Shown in pieces: positions 32,706 to 40,387 of a stretch of 64,000 nt of DNA. Below the pieces are notes generated by a model. The model did no database searches. It was not told the origin of the DNA and saw nothing but the letters and a program-made list of their open reading frames with translations. Each line of letters starts with the position of its first letter. Within the stretch, counting starts at the first letter, position 1. Origin of the DNA: a bacterium (lineage in GTDB: Bacteria; Krumholzibacteriota; Krumholzibacteriia; LZORAL124-64-63); contig JADJQR010000001.1 of assembly GCA_016712675.1 (NCBI GenBank), positions 4,030,001 through 4,094,000 on the forward strand, given 5' to 3'. The translations under genes and the position numbers were made by a program.

Positions 32706-33416
32706 ATGACAAGACAGGATCATCGTATCCCGCGAGCGCAGCGCGCCGTGGCGATCTGCACGGCCCTGGGCCTGGGCCTGCTGGCCGGTACCGGGGCGCA
32801 GGCCGCCACGACGCCCCACCGGTCGGCGGCGTTCGAAATGGGAGCGACGACGGGCTTCGGGGCAAGGGCGGACGTCACGCTCCACGACATCACCCGCGAC
32901 CTGCCGCTCTCACTGCGCCTGGGCGTCGGCTACGCCGGCCGCGACGCGGGCGATCCCCTGGCGGCACGACGCGTGTTCATCAACAACAACACGAACGGCA
33001 CGCCGGACGAGTCGGGCCATTCCTGGCAGCTGCGCCTGGACCTGGTGCGCCCCGTCGCCAGGCTGGGACAGGCGCCGGTCAACCTGGGCGTCGGCGTGCG
33101 CAAGGCGTACTTCACCGGCACCTTCGACTACATCGGCGGCAACGAGAACTTCGACGTGACCTGCCGGCCCTGGGGACTGGGCTTCGCGCTGGACACCGCC
33201 TTCGCCGTGGGTCAGTCGACTTCGCTCACGTTCGCGGCCGGACTCGACCGCTATTTCGGGGCCACCATGGAAGGCCACGACACCGCCTACAGCCCCGATG
33301 GCACCGCGATCAATGCCCAGGACGACTACGCCTGGGCGGACGCGGATGACGCCATCAACCAGCCGCGCTGGGAGCTGACGGCCGTGATGGGCCTGCGCTG
33401 GCACCTGGGGCGTTGA
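32706..33416 (+). CDS. Secreted beta-barrel-like protein of unknown function
   Basis: A 236-residue protein with a long-n-region signal peptide (AVAICTALGLGLLAGTGAQAA) and barrel-like strands such as ADVTLHDITRDLPLSLRLGV, a small-residue-rich C-terminus ending in MGLRWHLGR, and many Asn/Asp turns. ATG 32706 follows GGGAAGGGAGAG. It converges with the TonB receptor gene; a strong shared hairpin lies between them. No family is recognised. Confidence 0.65.
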   Translation: MTRQDHRIPRAQRAVAICTALGLGLLAGTGAQAATTPHRSAAFEMGATTGFGARADVTLHDITRDLPLSLRLGVGYAGRDAGDPLAARRVFINNNTNGTPDESGHSWQLRLDLVRPVARLGQAPVNLGVGVRKAYFTGTFDYIGGNENFDVTCRPWGLGFALDTAFAVGQSTSLTFAAGLDRYFGATMEGHDTAYSPDGTAINAQDDYAWADADDAINQPRWELTAVMGLRWHLGR

Positions 33417-33430
33417 TCCTGGTCCGCTGA

Positions 33431-33465
33431 GATGCGGCGCGGGGTGCACACCGCCGCGCCGCATC
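33431..33465. terminator. Bidirectional hairpin terminator
   Basis: A perfect 12-bp stem, GATGCGGCGCGG (33431-33442) with CCGCGCCGCATC (33454-33465), lies between two convergent genes, 15-20 nt from either stop codon. Confidence 0.7.
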
Positions 33466-33484
33466 CGTCGTTCCGCGAACGGGA

Positions 33485-35386
33485 TCAGAACGCGAACACC
33501 GCGTTCAGCCGCAGCGTCCGGCCCGGCTCCCACACGCGCAGGCCCGCGGCGAACGGATTGCGCTGGTAGGACAGGTGCTGCGTGTAGAGGACATTGGTCG
33601 CGTTGTCCAGCGCCAGCTCGTAGCGGACGTCGCCCGCCTGCCAGGCCGCCGCCAGGTCCAGGCGGTTCCAGGCGTCGGTGGCCGACTCGCCCTGCGACAG
33701 GTCGACGCGGTGCTGGGCCGTCGCATGGCGGTACCAGGCGCGCGCCGTGGCGCCGTTCCACGTCGGCGACCGCAGCTCCAGGTCGAAGGTCAGGGGCTGG
33801 ATCTCGGCCAGGGGCACCTGGGAGTCCACCTGCTCGCCCCAGTTCCAGTTCAGGCCGGCCGCCACCAGTTCCCACTCCGCCCGCAGCGAGGCGCCGGCCA
33901 GCAGCGCGTCCACCGCGGCGTAGGTCTGGACCGCCGCCGTACCGACCATCGCGCGTGCCAGCACGGGGTAGTCCGCCACGCGGGTGCCGAACAGTTCCGC
34001 CTGGACAACGCCGCGCGTGGCGCCCAGGCGCACGGTCGCGCGCAGGGGATCGTCCAGCGTGGGGTTGCCCACCCAGTCCGTGCCGGTGCCGGGCCGGTCC
34101 AGCACGATGAACTGCTGCTCGATGCCGGGCGCGTCGGCCGCCAGTTCCAGGGCCCCGGTCACCGCCGCGCCGGACAGCAGGCGGGCGTGCGAAACCGTGA
34201 TCCCGAACGGCACCGACCACGTCTCCAGCTCGGCGCCGGTGTGCACGCGCGTGAAGGCCGCAAGCTGGGCGTCGTCGTGCGCCTTCGTGTGCGCCAGGCC
34301 CACGCGGGCGACGAGCCACGGGTTGCCCGCCTCGCCCAGGGAGTGCCTCAGCGTGGCGCCCCAGCGCCAGACGTCCGGCAGCATGTGGCTGCTGGTGGCC
34401 ATCGCCGGGTTGGCCATGGGCACAATGCCGTTGCGGGCATCCCAGTTGCGCCCGTAGACCTCGTAGCGGTCGCCGACGGCGCCGAACATCGTGTTCTCCG
34501 CCTCGGTGGCCATGTGCGTGGTGGCGAGGCTGCGGCGCAGGCCGTTGTCCATCAGGTGCTCGGTGCGGTTGACGTAGAGGCGATGCCCGCGCCAGGAGCC
34601 GGAGGCTTCCCAACGGTCGTTCTCCCGCTCATCCATCTGCAGGTAGGGGAACGGCAGGTCGCGCGAGCGCTCGTGCCCCGCGCGCAGGCCGCCCTCCGGC
34701 AGGCGGGCCTGGGCCCGCACCTCGCGCACGGTGGTGGCCGGCGTGCTGGCGAACCCGTACAGGTCGCCGAAGGTGCGGCCGTCGGCGTCGGTGTAGGCCT
34801 CGCTCTGGCGCCAGCGGGTGCCCAGGCGCAGGCCACGCCCCTCCAGCGAGAACGAGCCGTCGACGGCGTCATCGTGGTCGGCTCGTGCCTCCACGCGCAG
34901 GCGTCCCAGCCAGGCGTCGCCGGGCCGGGATCGCGTCATGGCAACGGTGCCGCCCAGTCCCGACTGCAGCGCCGCGCCGTCGCGGGCCAGGGCCACGGTC
35001 TCGATCTCGAGCAGGTCGACCTGCCCCACCCGCGTGTCCATGCGGTTGGGACAGGCGGTCTCGCAGCGCTCGCAGTCGACGGTGAAGGTCAGGTCGTGGC
35101 GGCGGAAGCCGTCGGCGTAGAGGTCGCCGGCGCCGGGCGCCCCGCGCTGCACGATGACGAACGGCGTCGCCTGCAGCACGTCGGCGACGTCCTGTCCGGG
35201 GGCCACGACGACGGTCTGCGTGCCCGGGGACATGCGGTCGCCGACCACCTTCACGGTGTCGACGGTGGCGGCGCGCCCGGGCGACGCGGCGGCCGGTGCG
35301 GCGAGGCCCGGCAGCGCGGGCAGCACCGCCAGTGCGGCCAGCGCCAGCACCAGGGCTGCGCGCCGGATGGTGACGGATCGGGTCAT
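33485..35386 (-). CDS. TonB-dependent receptor, OprC/NosA-like (probably copper)
   Basis: A 633-residue outer-membrane receptor. A signal peptide (ALVLALAALAVLPALPGLAA) leads into a plug domain with VDTVKVVGDRM and DVADVLQATPFV. The plug holds the unusual cysteine motif CERCETACPNRMD; the final CPNRMD matches the copper-binding signature of OprC/NosA channels. The barrel ends NAVFAF with a terminal phenylalanine. A gene for a cysteine-rich secreted protein lies just upstream on the same strand, supporting a metal role. Copper as substrate is inference. Confidence 0.85.
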   Translation of the reverse strand: MTRSVTIRRAALVLALAALAVLPALPGLAAPAAASPGRAATVDTVKVVGDRMSPGTQTVVVAPGQDVADVLQATPFVIVQRGAPGAGDLYADGFRRHDLTFTVDCERCETACPNRMDTRVGQVDLLEIETVALARDGAALQSGLGGTVAMTRSRPGDAWLGRLRVEARADHDDAVDGSFSLEGRGLRLGTRWRQSEAYTDADGRTFGDLYGFASTPATTVREVRAQARLPEGGLRAGHERSRDLPFPYLQMDERENDRWEASGSWRGHRLYVNRTEHLMDNGLRRSLATTHMATEAENTMFGAVGDRYEVYGRNWDARNGIVPMANPAMATSSHMLPDVWRWGATLRHSLGEAGNPWLVARVGLAHTKAHDDAQLAAFTRVHTGAELETWSVPFGITVSHARLLSGAAVTGALELAADAPGIEQQFIVLDRPGTGTDWVGNPTLDDPLRATVRLGATRGVVQAELFGTRVADYPVLARAMVGTAAVQTYAAVDALLAGASLRAEWELVAAGLNWNWGEQVDSQVPLAEIQPLTFDLELRSPTWNGATARAWYRHATAQHRVDLSQGESATDAWNRLDLAAAWQAGDVRYELALDNATNVLYTQHLSYQRNPFAAGLRVWEPGRTLRLNAVFAF

Positions 35387-35496
35387 GACGTTTTCTCCTC
35401 CCGAAGTCGGGTGTGCGCAGGCGCGCGCGCGCCGGCAGCCATGCCGCGGCGCGTGCCGATGCGCTTGCCTGTCAGCCTGTCGTGGTTGGTCTTGGT

Positions 35497-36036
35497 TCAG
35501 GCGTCGGGTCGGGAGGACTTGGGCACGCGGTCGCGCGGTTCGGGTCGCCAGGCGGTGACCGTGGCCGGGCCGCCCGGCGCCAGGCTGGCCACCGGCGGCG
35601 GGCAGATGCCGGCGCGCTCGAGGGCCGGCACGTGGGCATCCAGGAAGTGCACGAAGGACGACTGGTGGTCCCGCTGGCCGCACGTGCAGCGCGCCACCAG
35701 GGCCAGCCCGTCGAACGGCGCCTGCCCGTCGGCGGGGCCGTGGCCGTGCGCGGCAGGGTGGCTGCCGGAGTTGCCGCAGCAGGAAGGCGCCGCGTCGACG
35801 ACGGCGGGCCCGCAGCAGTCGGGCAATGCGGCCGGCGCGGTCGCCGCCGGCGCGCAGCAGGCCGCGCCGCAGCACGCGTCGCCCTCGGCGCAGCCGCAGG
35901 CCCCGCGCGCACCGTGCCCGTCGCGCGCCAGCGTGGCCAGCGCGCCGCCGGCCGGTCCCAGTCCGCCGGCCAGGTACACGGCCAGCGCCAGGATGCCGGC
36001 CAGTCGACATCGGTGGCTGTGCCTGAATCCGTTCAC
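35497..36036 (-). CDS. Cysteine-rich secreted protein, possible metal-binding partner of the TonB receptor
   Basis: A 179-residue protein with an export signal (CRLAGILALAVYLAGGLGPA). It then has a dense cysteine zone (GACGCAEGDACCGAACCAPA, then PDCCGPAVVDAAPSCCGNSG), a histidine stretch (HPAAHGHG), and CTCGQRDHQSSFVHFLDAHV near the C-terminus. GTG 36036 follows GGGGGA. It ends 110 nt before the TonB receptor start on the same strand. The Cys/His content suggests soft-metal binding such as Cu(I); no known family is recognised. Confidence 0.65.
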   Translation of the reverse strand: MNGFRHSHRCRLAGILALAVYLAGGLGPAGGALATLARDGHGARGACGCAEGDACCGAACCAPAATAPAALPDCCGPAVVDAAPSCCGNSGSHPAAHGHGPADGQAPFDGLALVARCTCGQRDHQSSFVHFLDAHVPALERAGICPPPVASLAPGGPATVTAWRPEPRDRVPKSSRPDA

Positions 36037-36125
36037 CGCATCCCCCGCGCCGTCCGCCGGAACGACATCCGTCGGCGCTGCGGCAGTATGCGCCCCCGCA
36101 CGCGCGCCGCGCAAGCCGCGTTCGC

Positions 36126-36482
36126 CTACGCGCCGGTCAGCTTTCCCCGGAACATGAAGAACACGGCCCCCAGCAGGCACAGCCCCGCCCACAGATAATC
36201 CAGCTTCAACGGCTCGCGCAGGTACCAGACCGAGAACGGCACGAACACCGCCAGCGTGACCACCTCCTGGATGATCTTCAGGTGCCCCACGCTCAGCACC
36301 GTGTGCCCGATGCGGTTGGCCGGCACCTGGAAGCAGTACTCCAGCAGCGCGATGCCCCAGCTGACGAACACCGCGATGAGCCACGGCTTGTGGTTCAGCT
36401 CCTTGAGGTGCGCGTACCAGGCGAAGGTCATGAAGATATTGCTGCAGACGAGCAGGAGGACGGAGATGGCGACGGGCTTCAC
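36126..36482 (-). CDS. DUF486 family small membrane protein
   Basis: A 118-residue protein with four transmembrane helices, matching the DUF486 length. Typical segments are SVLLLVCSNIFMTFAWYAHL, then WGIALLEYCFQVPANRIGHT and FSVWYLREPLKLDYLWAGLC. The family is distantly related to small drug/metabolite transporters, but its substrate is unknown. GTG 36482 follows AAGGA. It lies upstream of the cysteine-rich gene on the same strand. Confidence 0.85.
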   Translation of the reverse strand: MKPVAISVLLLVCSNIFMTFAWYAHLKELNHKPWLIAVFVSWGIALLEYCFQVPANRIGHTVLSVGHLKIIQEVVTLAVFVPFSVWYLREPLKLDYLWAGLCLLGAVFFMFRGKLTGA

Positions 36483-36579
36483 GGGAAGGTCCTTTCGGGT
36501 GCGTGGCCGGCGCGACGGATCCTTGCGCAAGGGGAACGCGCGCGCACGATAGCATCGCGCGCCACCGATTGCAGCCGGC

Positions 36580-36597
36580 ACTTGTGCCGGCGCAAGT
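36580..36597. repeat. Short TTGYGCCGGCGCAA palindrome
   Basis: ACTTGTGCCGGCGCAAGT at 36580-36597 is an 18-bp palindrome with one mismatched pair. It lies in the intergenic gap between the DUF486 gene and the BNR protein terminator. Confidence 0.5.
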
Positions 36598-36620
36598 CCG
36601 CCAGGTGCACCACCGAACGC

Positions 36621-36658
36621 CGACGGCCGGCCTTCCCCTGGGGAGCGGCCGGCCGTCG
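36621..36658 (-). terminator. Hairpin terminator after the BNR-repeat gene
   Basis: A 12-bp perfect stem, CGACGGCCGGCC (36621-36632) with GGCCGGCCGTCG (36647-36658), starts 21 nt behind the stop codon of the minus-strand gene at 36680. Confidence 0.75.
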
Positions 36659-36679
36659 CGCTTCGTCCCGCGAGGGAAC

Positions 36680-39600
36680 CTACTTCACCAAAGTCATCTT
36701 CCTCTGCAACTCCTGCCCGTCCGCCCGCAGCCTGTACAGGTAGACGCCGGCGGCGACCTGGCGGCCACCGTCGTCGCGCCCGTCCCAGGCCACGCGCTGC
36801 TCGCCGGCCGTCGCCTGGCCGTCGACCAGCGTGCGCACCAGGGCGCCGCGCGCGTCGAAGACCTTCAGTTCCACGCGACCGTCACGCACCAGCGAGAAGG
36901 CGATCGTCGTGGACGGGTTGAACGGGTTCGGGTGGTTCTGCGCCAGCGTCGCCGCCATCGGCACCTCCGCCGCCGAGACTCCCGTCGACTGGATGCTGAT
37001 GTCGTCGATGGCCCAGCCCCAGCCCGTCACGGCGCTGTCGGAATAGAGCCGGAAGCGCAGCAGGATCGTCTCGCCCTTGGCGAACGTGTCGTTCAGCAGC
37101 GTCACGTGCGGACGGAACAGCGACTCCGAGGGTGCCGGGCTGCCCGAATAGAAGCTGTTCTCCCACGACGGGTCCGACCGCGCGTCGATGCCCGGCGCCA
37201 CCGGCAGCCAGGTGCTGCCGTCGCGGCTGCCCTCGACCACGACGTAATCCCAGAACGAACTGTCGCCGAAGACCGTGCCCGGGTCGCCCGGCTCGACGAT
37301 GGCGATCTCGTTGTACGAGAGCGTCGTGCTGTCGGCGATGCGGATCGGCGTCTTCAGCACGGCGATCGGCGCCGCCCCGTTCGTGTAGTCGTGCGTGGTG
37401 TGCAGCGCAGGGTCGGTGAACCCGCCCGGGGTCTGGATGGAGAACAGCGTCATCTGGAAGTCGGAGCCCGAGTTCAGCGAGCTGGCGTAGTTGAAGGCCG
37501 GGTTCGCCAGGGTCAGCGCCTCGACCGAACGCGTCACCGACTGGTAGGCCACGCCGCCCCTGAACGAGCGGGCGAAGGCCGTCTTCAGGCCCGACGTCAG
37601 GACCGGCACCTGGACGGCCAGCGTCTGCCGCCGCGTGTTGGGCCCGGTCACCTGCACCTTGGCGCCGTCCACCCACACCTGCGTCGAGTCGTACTCCGAG
37701 CGCAGGTTGAACTGCAGGCTCAGCCCGCCGGCGGGCGGCTGCACCATGAAGTCGAACAGCGGCTTGTAGACCTGGCCCGCCTCGAGGGCCGGGTCGGTCA
37801 TCGACCAGATGCCGCGCCCGTGCGTGCCGGCGATGATCTCGTCCTCGACCGCGACCAGGCGCCAGACGCCGACCGCCGGCAGGTTGTGGTTCGCCAGCGC
37901 CCAGCTGCCGCCGCCGTCCAGCGACTCGACGATGCCGATCTCGGTCGCCGCCCACAGGCGGTTGGTGTCGTTGGGCCAGACCACCAGGTCGTACACGGCT
38001 ACGTCCGGGAAGCCGTTCGAGCTGGTCACGCCCGAGCCGTTGAAGCCGGTGATGTCGGTCCAGTTGGCGCCCAGGTCGGTCGTGCGCAGGATCTTCGGCC
38101 GCTGCGCGAACCCGAACAGCGCGTAGGCCGTGTTCGGGTCGGTCGGGTGCGTGGCCAGCCCCGACGCCAGGCCCATCACCGCATTGGGGTACAGCGACGT
38201 CGGGCTGAACGAGGCCCCGTTGTTCGTCGACACGTTGAGGCGCCCGGCGTCGTCCAGGCGGCTGCCGGCCCAGACGATGTCCGGGTTCGCGTTCGAGATG
38301 CGCACGCTCAGGAACGAATTGAGGGGGCCGAGGTCCGCCGGCGCGATCGGCGTCAGCGCCCACGAGCCGCCGAAGTCCGTCGATTTCCACACGCCCGAGA
38401 CGCCGACGGAGAAGATGGTGTCCGGGCGCTTCTGGCTCTTGGCGATCTTGGTGATGAACGGCGCCGTCGAGCTGGAGTTGTTGGTCATGCCGCTGGTGGC
38501 CGACTCCCAGGTGGCGCCGCCGTCCAGCGAGCGCTGCAGCCCGTTGTACTGGTAGCCGCCGATCAGCTTCAGCGGGTCGTCGAAGTGCCACGACGTCTCG
38601 TAGCCGTCGCCGCCGATGCGGAAGTCGTAGGCCGCCACCGCGTCCGGGTCGTCGCCCGACTGCCAGGTGCCGTTGTCCTGCGTACCGCCGAAGTAGGCGC
38701 TGCGCCCGGGCGCCTTGTCCACGCCGTAGAACTGCGTGGTGACCATGCCCGTGATCGGCATCGTGTAGCCGGTGGCGCCGCTGGCCGTGCGCGCGACGCC
38801 GCCGTCGTTGGTGTTCAGCAGGTACCAGCCGCCGCCCTGCAGGGGCACGATGCGCAGCGCGTGGTGGTCCGGGTGCGGGAACGAATAGCTGGCCAGCCGC
38901 GTCGTCGTGCGCGAGGTGGAACCCACCGACGCCAGCGTGATCTTCCACAGCTCGGGCCCGCCCACGTAGACGATGCGGGCATCGGAGGGATCGCAGACGA
39001 TCGTGTTGTCGTACCAGCCCTGCCCGCCCAGCCAGTTGGGCTCGGTGCCGATCTCGAAGGTCTCGTTCCAGGTGGTGCCGCCGTTCCACGACACCCACAG
39101 CTCGCTGTGGCCCGAGCCCTGCGACGAGGCGTAGAGGTAGTTCGTGTTGATGGTCGAAACGGCCAGTTCGAAACGCCCGGCCAGGTTGGTGATGCCGTTG
39201 TTGATGGTGGTCCAGGTCAGGCCGCCGTTGGTGGACTTGCGGATGCCGCCGCCGTAGACGCCGGCGTACTGGATGTTGAAGTTGTTCGGGTCGGCCACCA
39301 GCTGCAGGACGCGCGGGTCGCCGAAGACGCCCGTGCCCGCCTCGGTGTGCACCACGGTCCAGCTGGCGCCGCCGTTCGTCGAGCGGAAGATGTTCGACGT
39401 GGGCTCGTACGCGCCCTTGTAGCGCCCGACCGTCGTCGAGGCCAGCACCAGGTTGGCATCGGTCGGCGAGACCAGGATGCGCGAGATGTTGTTGAAGCGG
39501 TAGTCGTCCAGCGTCGAGCCCAGCTGCGTCCAGGTCTCGCCGCGGTCGGTCGACTTGAGGATGCCGTTGCCGTTGATGACGTCCACGCTGTAGAAGCTCT

Positions 39601-40195
39601 CGCCCGTGCCGGCGTACATCACGTCGGGGTTCGAAGGCGCCTGCACCAGCGCCGAGATGGGCAGGTTCGGGACCTCGTCGGTCAGCTGCCGCCACGACGC
39701 GCCCGCATCGTCCGTCTTCCAGACGCCGCCGCCGACGCTGGCCACGTACCACGTGTTGTTCGAGGCGTCGCCCGGATCGACCAGGATCTCCCGCGCCCGC
39801 CCGGCCACGTTGCCGGGACCGCGGCTGGTCCAGACCACCGACTTGTCGGCGCGCGCGCGCGGCAGGGCCTTCGTCAGTTCGGTGGCCTGGTAGCCCTGCG
39901 CGTACTCGGGCGCGGTGCGGTCGGCCGGCACCTTGATCTCCTGGAGGGCGCGCGCGAACTCGTCGGGGAAGCCGGCCTGCGGCCGCAGCTCGCGCCAGGC
40001 GTCCAGGCGCTCGAGCTTCATCTGCGCCTTGAAGGCCTTGTCCGAACCGGGGGCGGCGTGGCGCAGCTGGTTCTCCAGCCTGGCCCGCTGGCCCTGTTCC
40101 CAGCCGGCGTCGCTGCGGACCAGGTCCTGCATGAAGAGGCCGCCGAGGGCCACCAGAGCGATGACCGCAACCGCGGCCGACGAACGCAGGGTCAT
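36680..40195 (-). CDS. Large secreted BNR/sortilin-like propeller protein with FlgD-like tail
   Basis: A 1171-residue exported protein. After an N-terminal hydrophobic signal (VAVIALVALGGLFMQDLV) there are many BNR/VPS10-type blades: GGGVWKTDDAGASWRQL, GILKSTDRGETWTQLG, IFRSTNGGASWTVVHT, IRKSTNGGLTWTTINNG. A jelly-roll-like region leads to a C-terminal FlgD-type domain with NHPNPFNPSTTIAFSL, KVFDARGALVRTL and WDGRDDGGRQVAAGVYLYRL, ending KMTLVK. The tail matches that of the RCC1-type protein. Probably surface-exposed; catalytic activity cannot be claimed. Confidence 0.9.
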   Translation of the reverse strand: MTLRSSAAVAVIALVALGGLFMQDLVRSDAGWEQGQRARLENQLRHAAPGSDKAFKAQMKLERLDAWRELRPQAGFPDEFARALQEIKVPADRTAPEYAQGYQATELTKALPRARADKSVVWTSRGPGNVAGRAREILVDPGDASNNTWYVASVGGGVWKTDDAGASWRQLTDEVPNLPISALVQAPSNPDVMYAGTGESFYSVDVINGNGILKSTDRGETWTQLGSTLDDYRFNNISRILVSPTDANLVLASTTVGRYKGAYEPTSNIFRSTNGGASWTVVHTEAGTGVFGDPRVLQLVADPNNFNIQYAGVYGGGIRKSTNGGLTWTTINNGITNLAGRFELAVSTINTNYLYASSQGSGHSELWVSWNGGTTWNETFEIGTEPNWLGGQGWYDNTIVCDPSDARIVYVGGPELWKITLASVGSTSRTTTRLASYSFPHPDHHALRIVPLQGGGWYLLNTNDGGVARTASGATGYTMPITGMVTTQFYGVDKAPGRSAYFGGTQDNGTWQSGDDPDAVAAYDFRIGGDGYETSWHFDDPLKLIGGYQYNGLQRSLDGGATWESATSGMTNNSSSTAPFITKIAKSQKRPDTIFSVGVSGVWKSTDFGGSWALTPIAPADLGPLNSFLSVRISNANPDIVWAGSRLDDAGRLNVSTNNGASFSPTSLYPNAVMGLASGLATHPTDPNTAYALFGFAQRPKILRTTDLGANWTDITGFNGSGVTSSNGFPDVAVYDLVVWPNDTNRLWAATEIGIVESLDGGGSWALANHNLPAVGVWRLVAVEDEIIAGTHGRGIWSMTDPALEAGQVYKPLFDFMVQPPAGGLSLQFNLRSEYDSTQVWVDGAKVQVTGPNTRRQTLAVQVPVLTSGLKTAFARSFRGGVAYQSVTRSVEALTLANPAFNYASSLNSGSDFQMTLFSIQTPGGFTDPALHTTHDYTNGAAPIAVLKTPIRIADSTTLSYNEIAIVEPGDPGTVFGDSSFWDYVVVEGSRDGSTWLPVAPGIDARSDPSWENSFYSGSPAPSESLFRPHVTLLNDTFAKGETILLRFRLYSDSAVTGWGWAIDDISIQSTGVSAAEVPMAATLAQNHPNPFNPSTTIAFSLVRDGRVELKVFDARGALVRTLVDGQATAGEQRVAWDGRDDGGRQVAAGVYLYRLRADGQELQRKMTLVK

Positions 40196-40387
40196 GTCGG
40201 GCTCCTAGCTTGGGGCGATGGAGGGGCGAACCCCCGGGACTGCCGCCGGCGGGCGACATCGCGGTTCGGCGGCCGGGCCGCCAATAGCCAGTCTACATTA
40301 TATCATGAAAATTGATTTTCAGTCAAACAGGGTTGGCGCCATGTCGCAGGCGCCGCCAGCGCCGAGCCGGTGATGAGGCCGCTGGCG

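Noticed and set aside
36503-40315. Plus-strand frame of 1270 residues opposite the BNR protein
   Set aside because: Arg/Val/Asp-rich antisense shadow; the minus strand carries clear BNR repeats and the FlgD-like tail.
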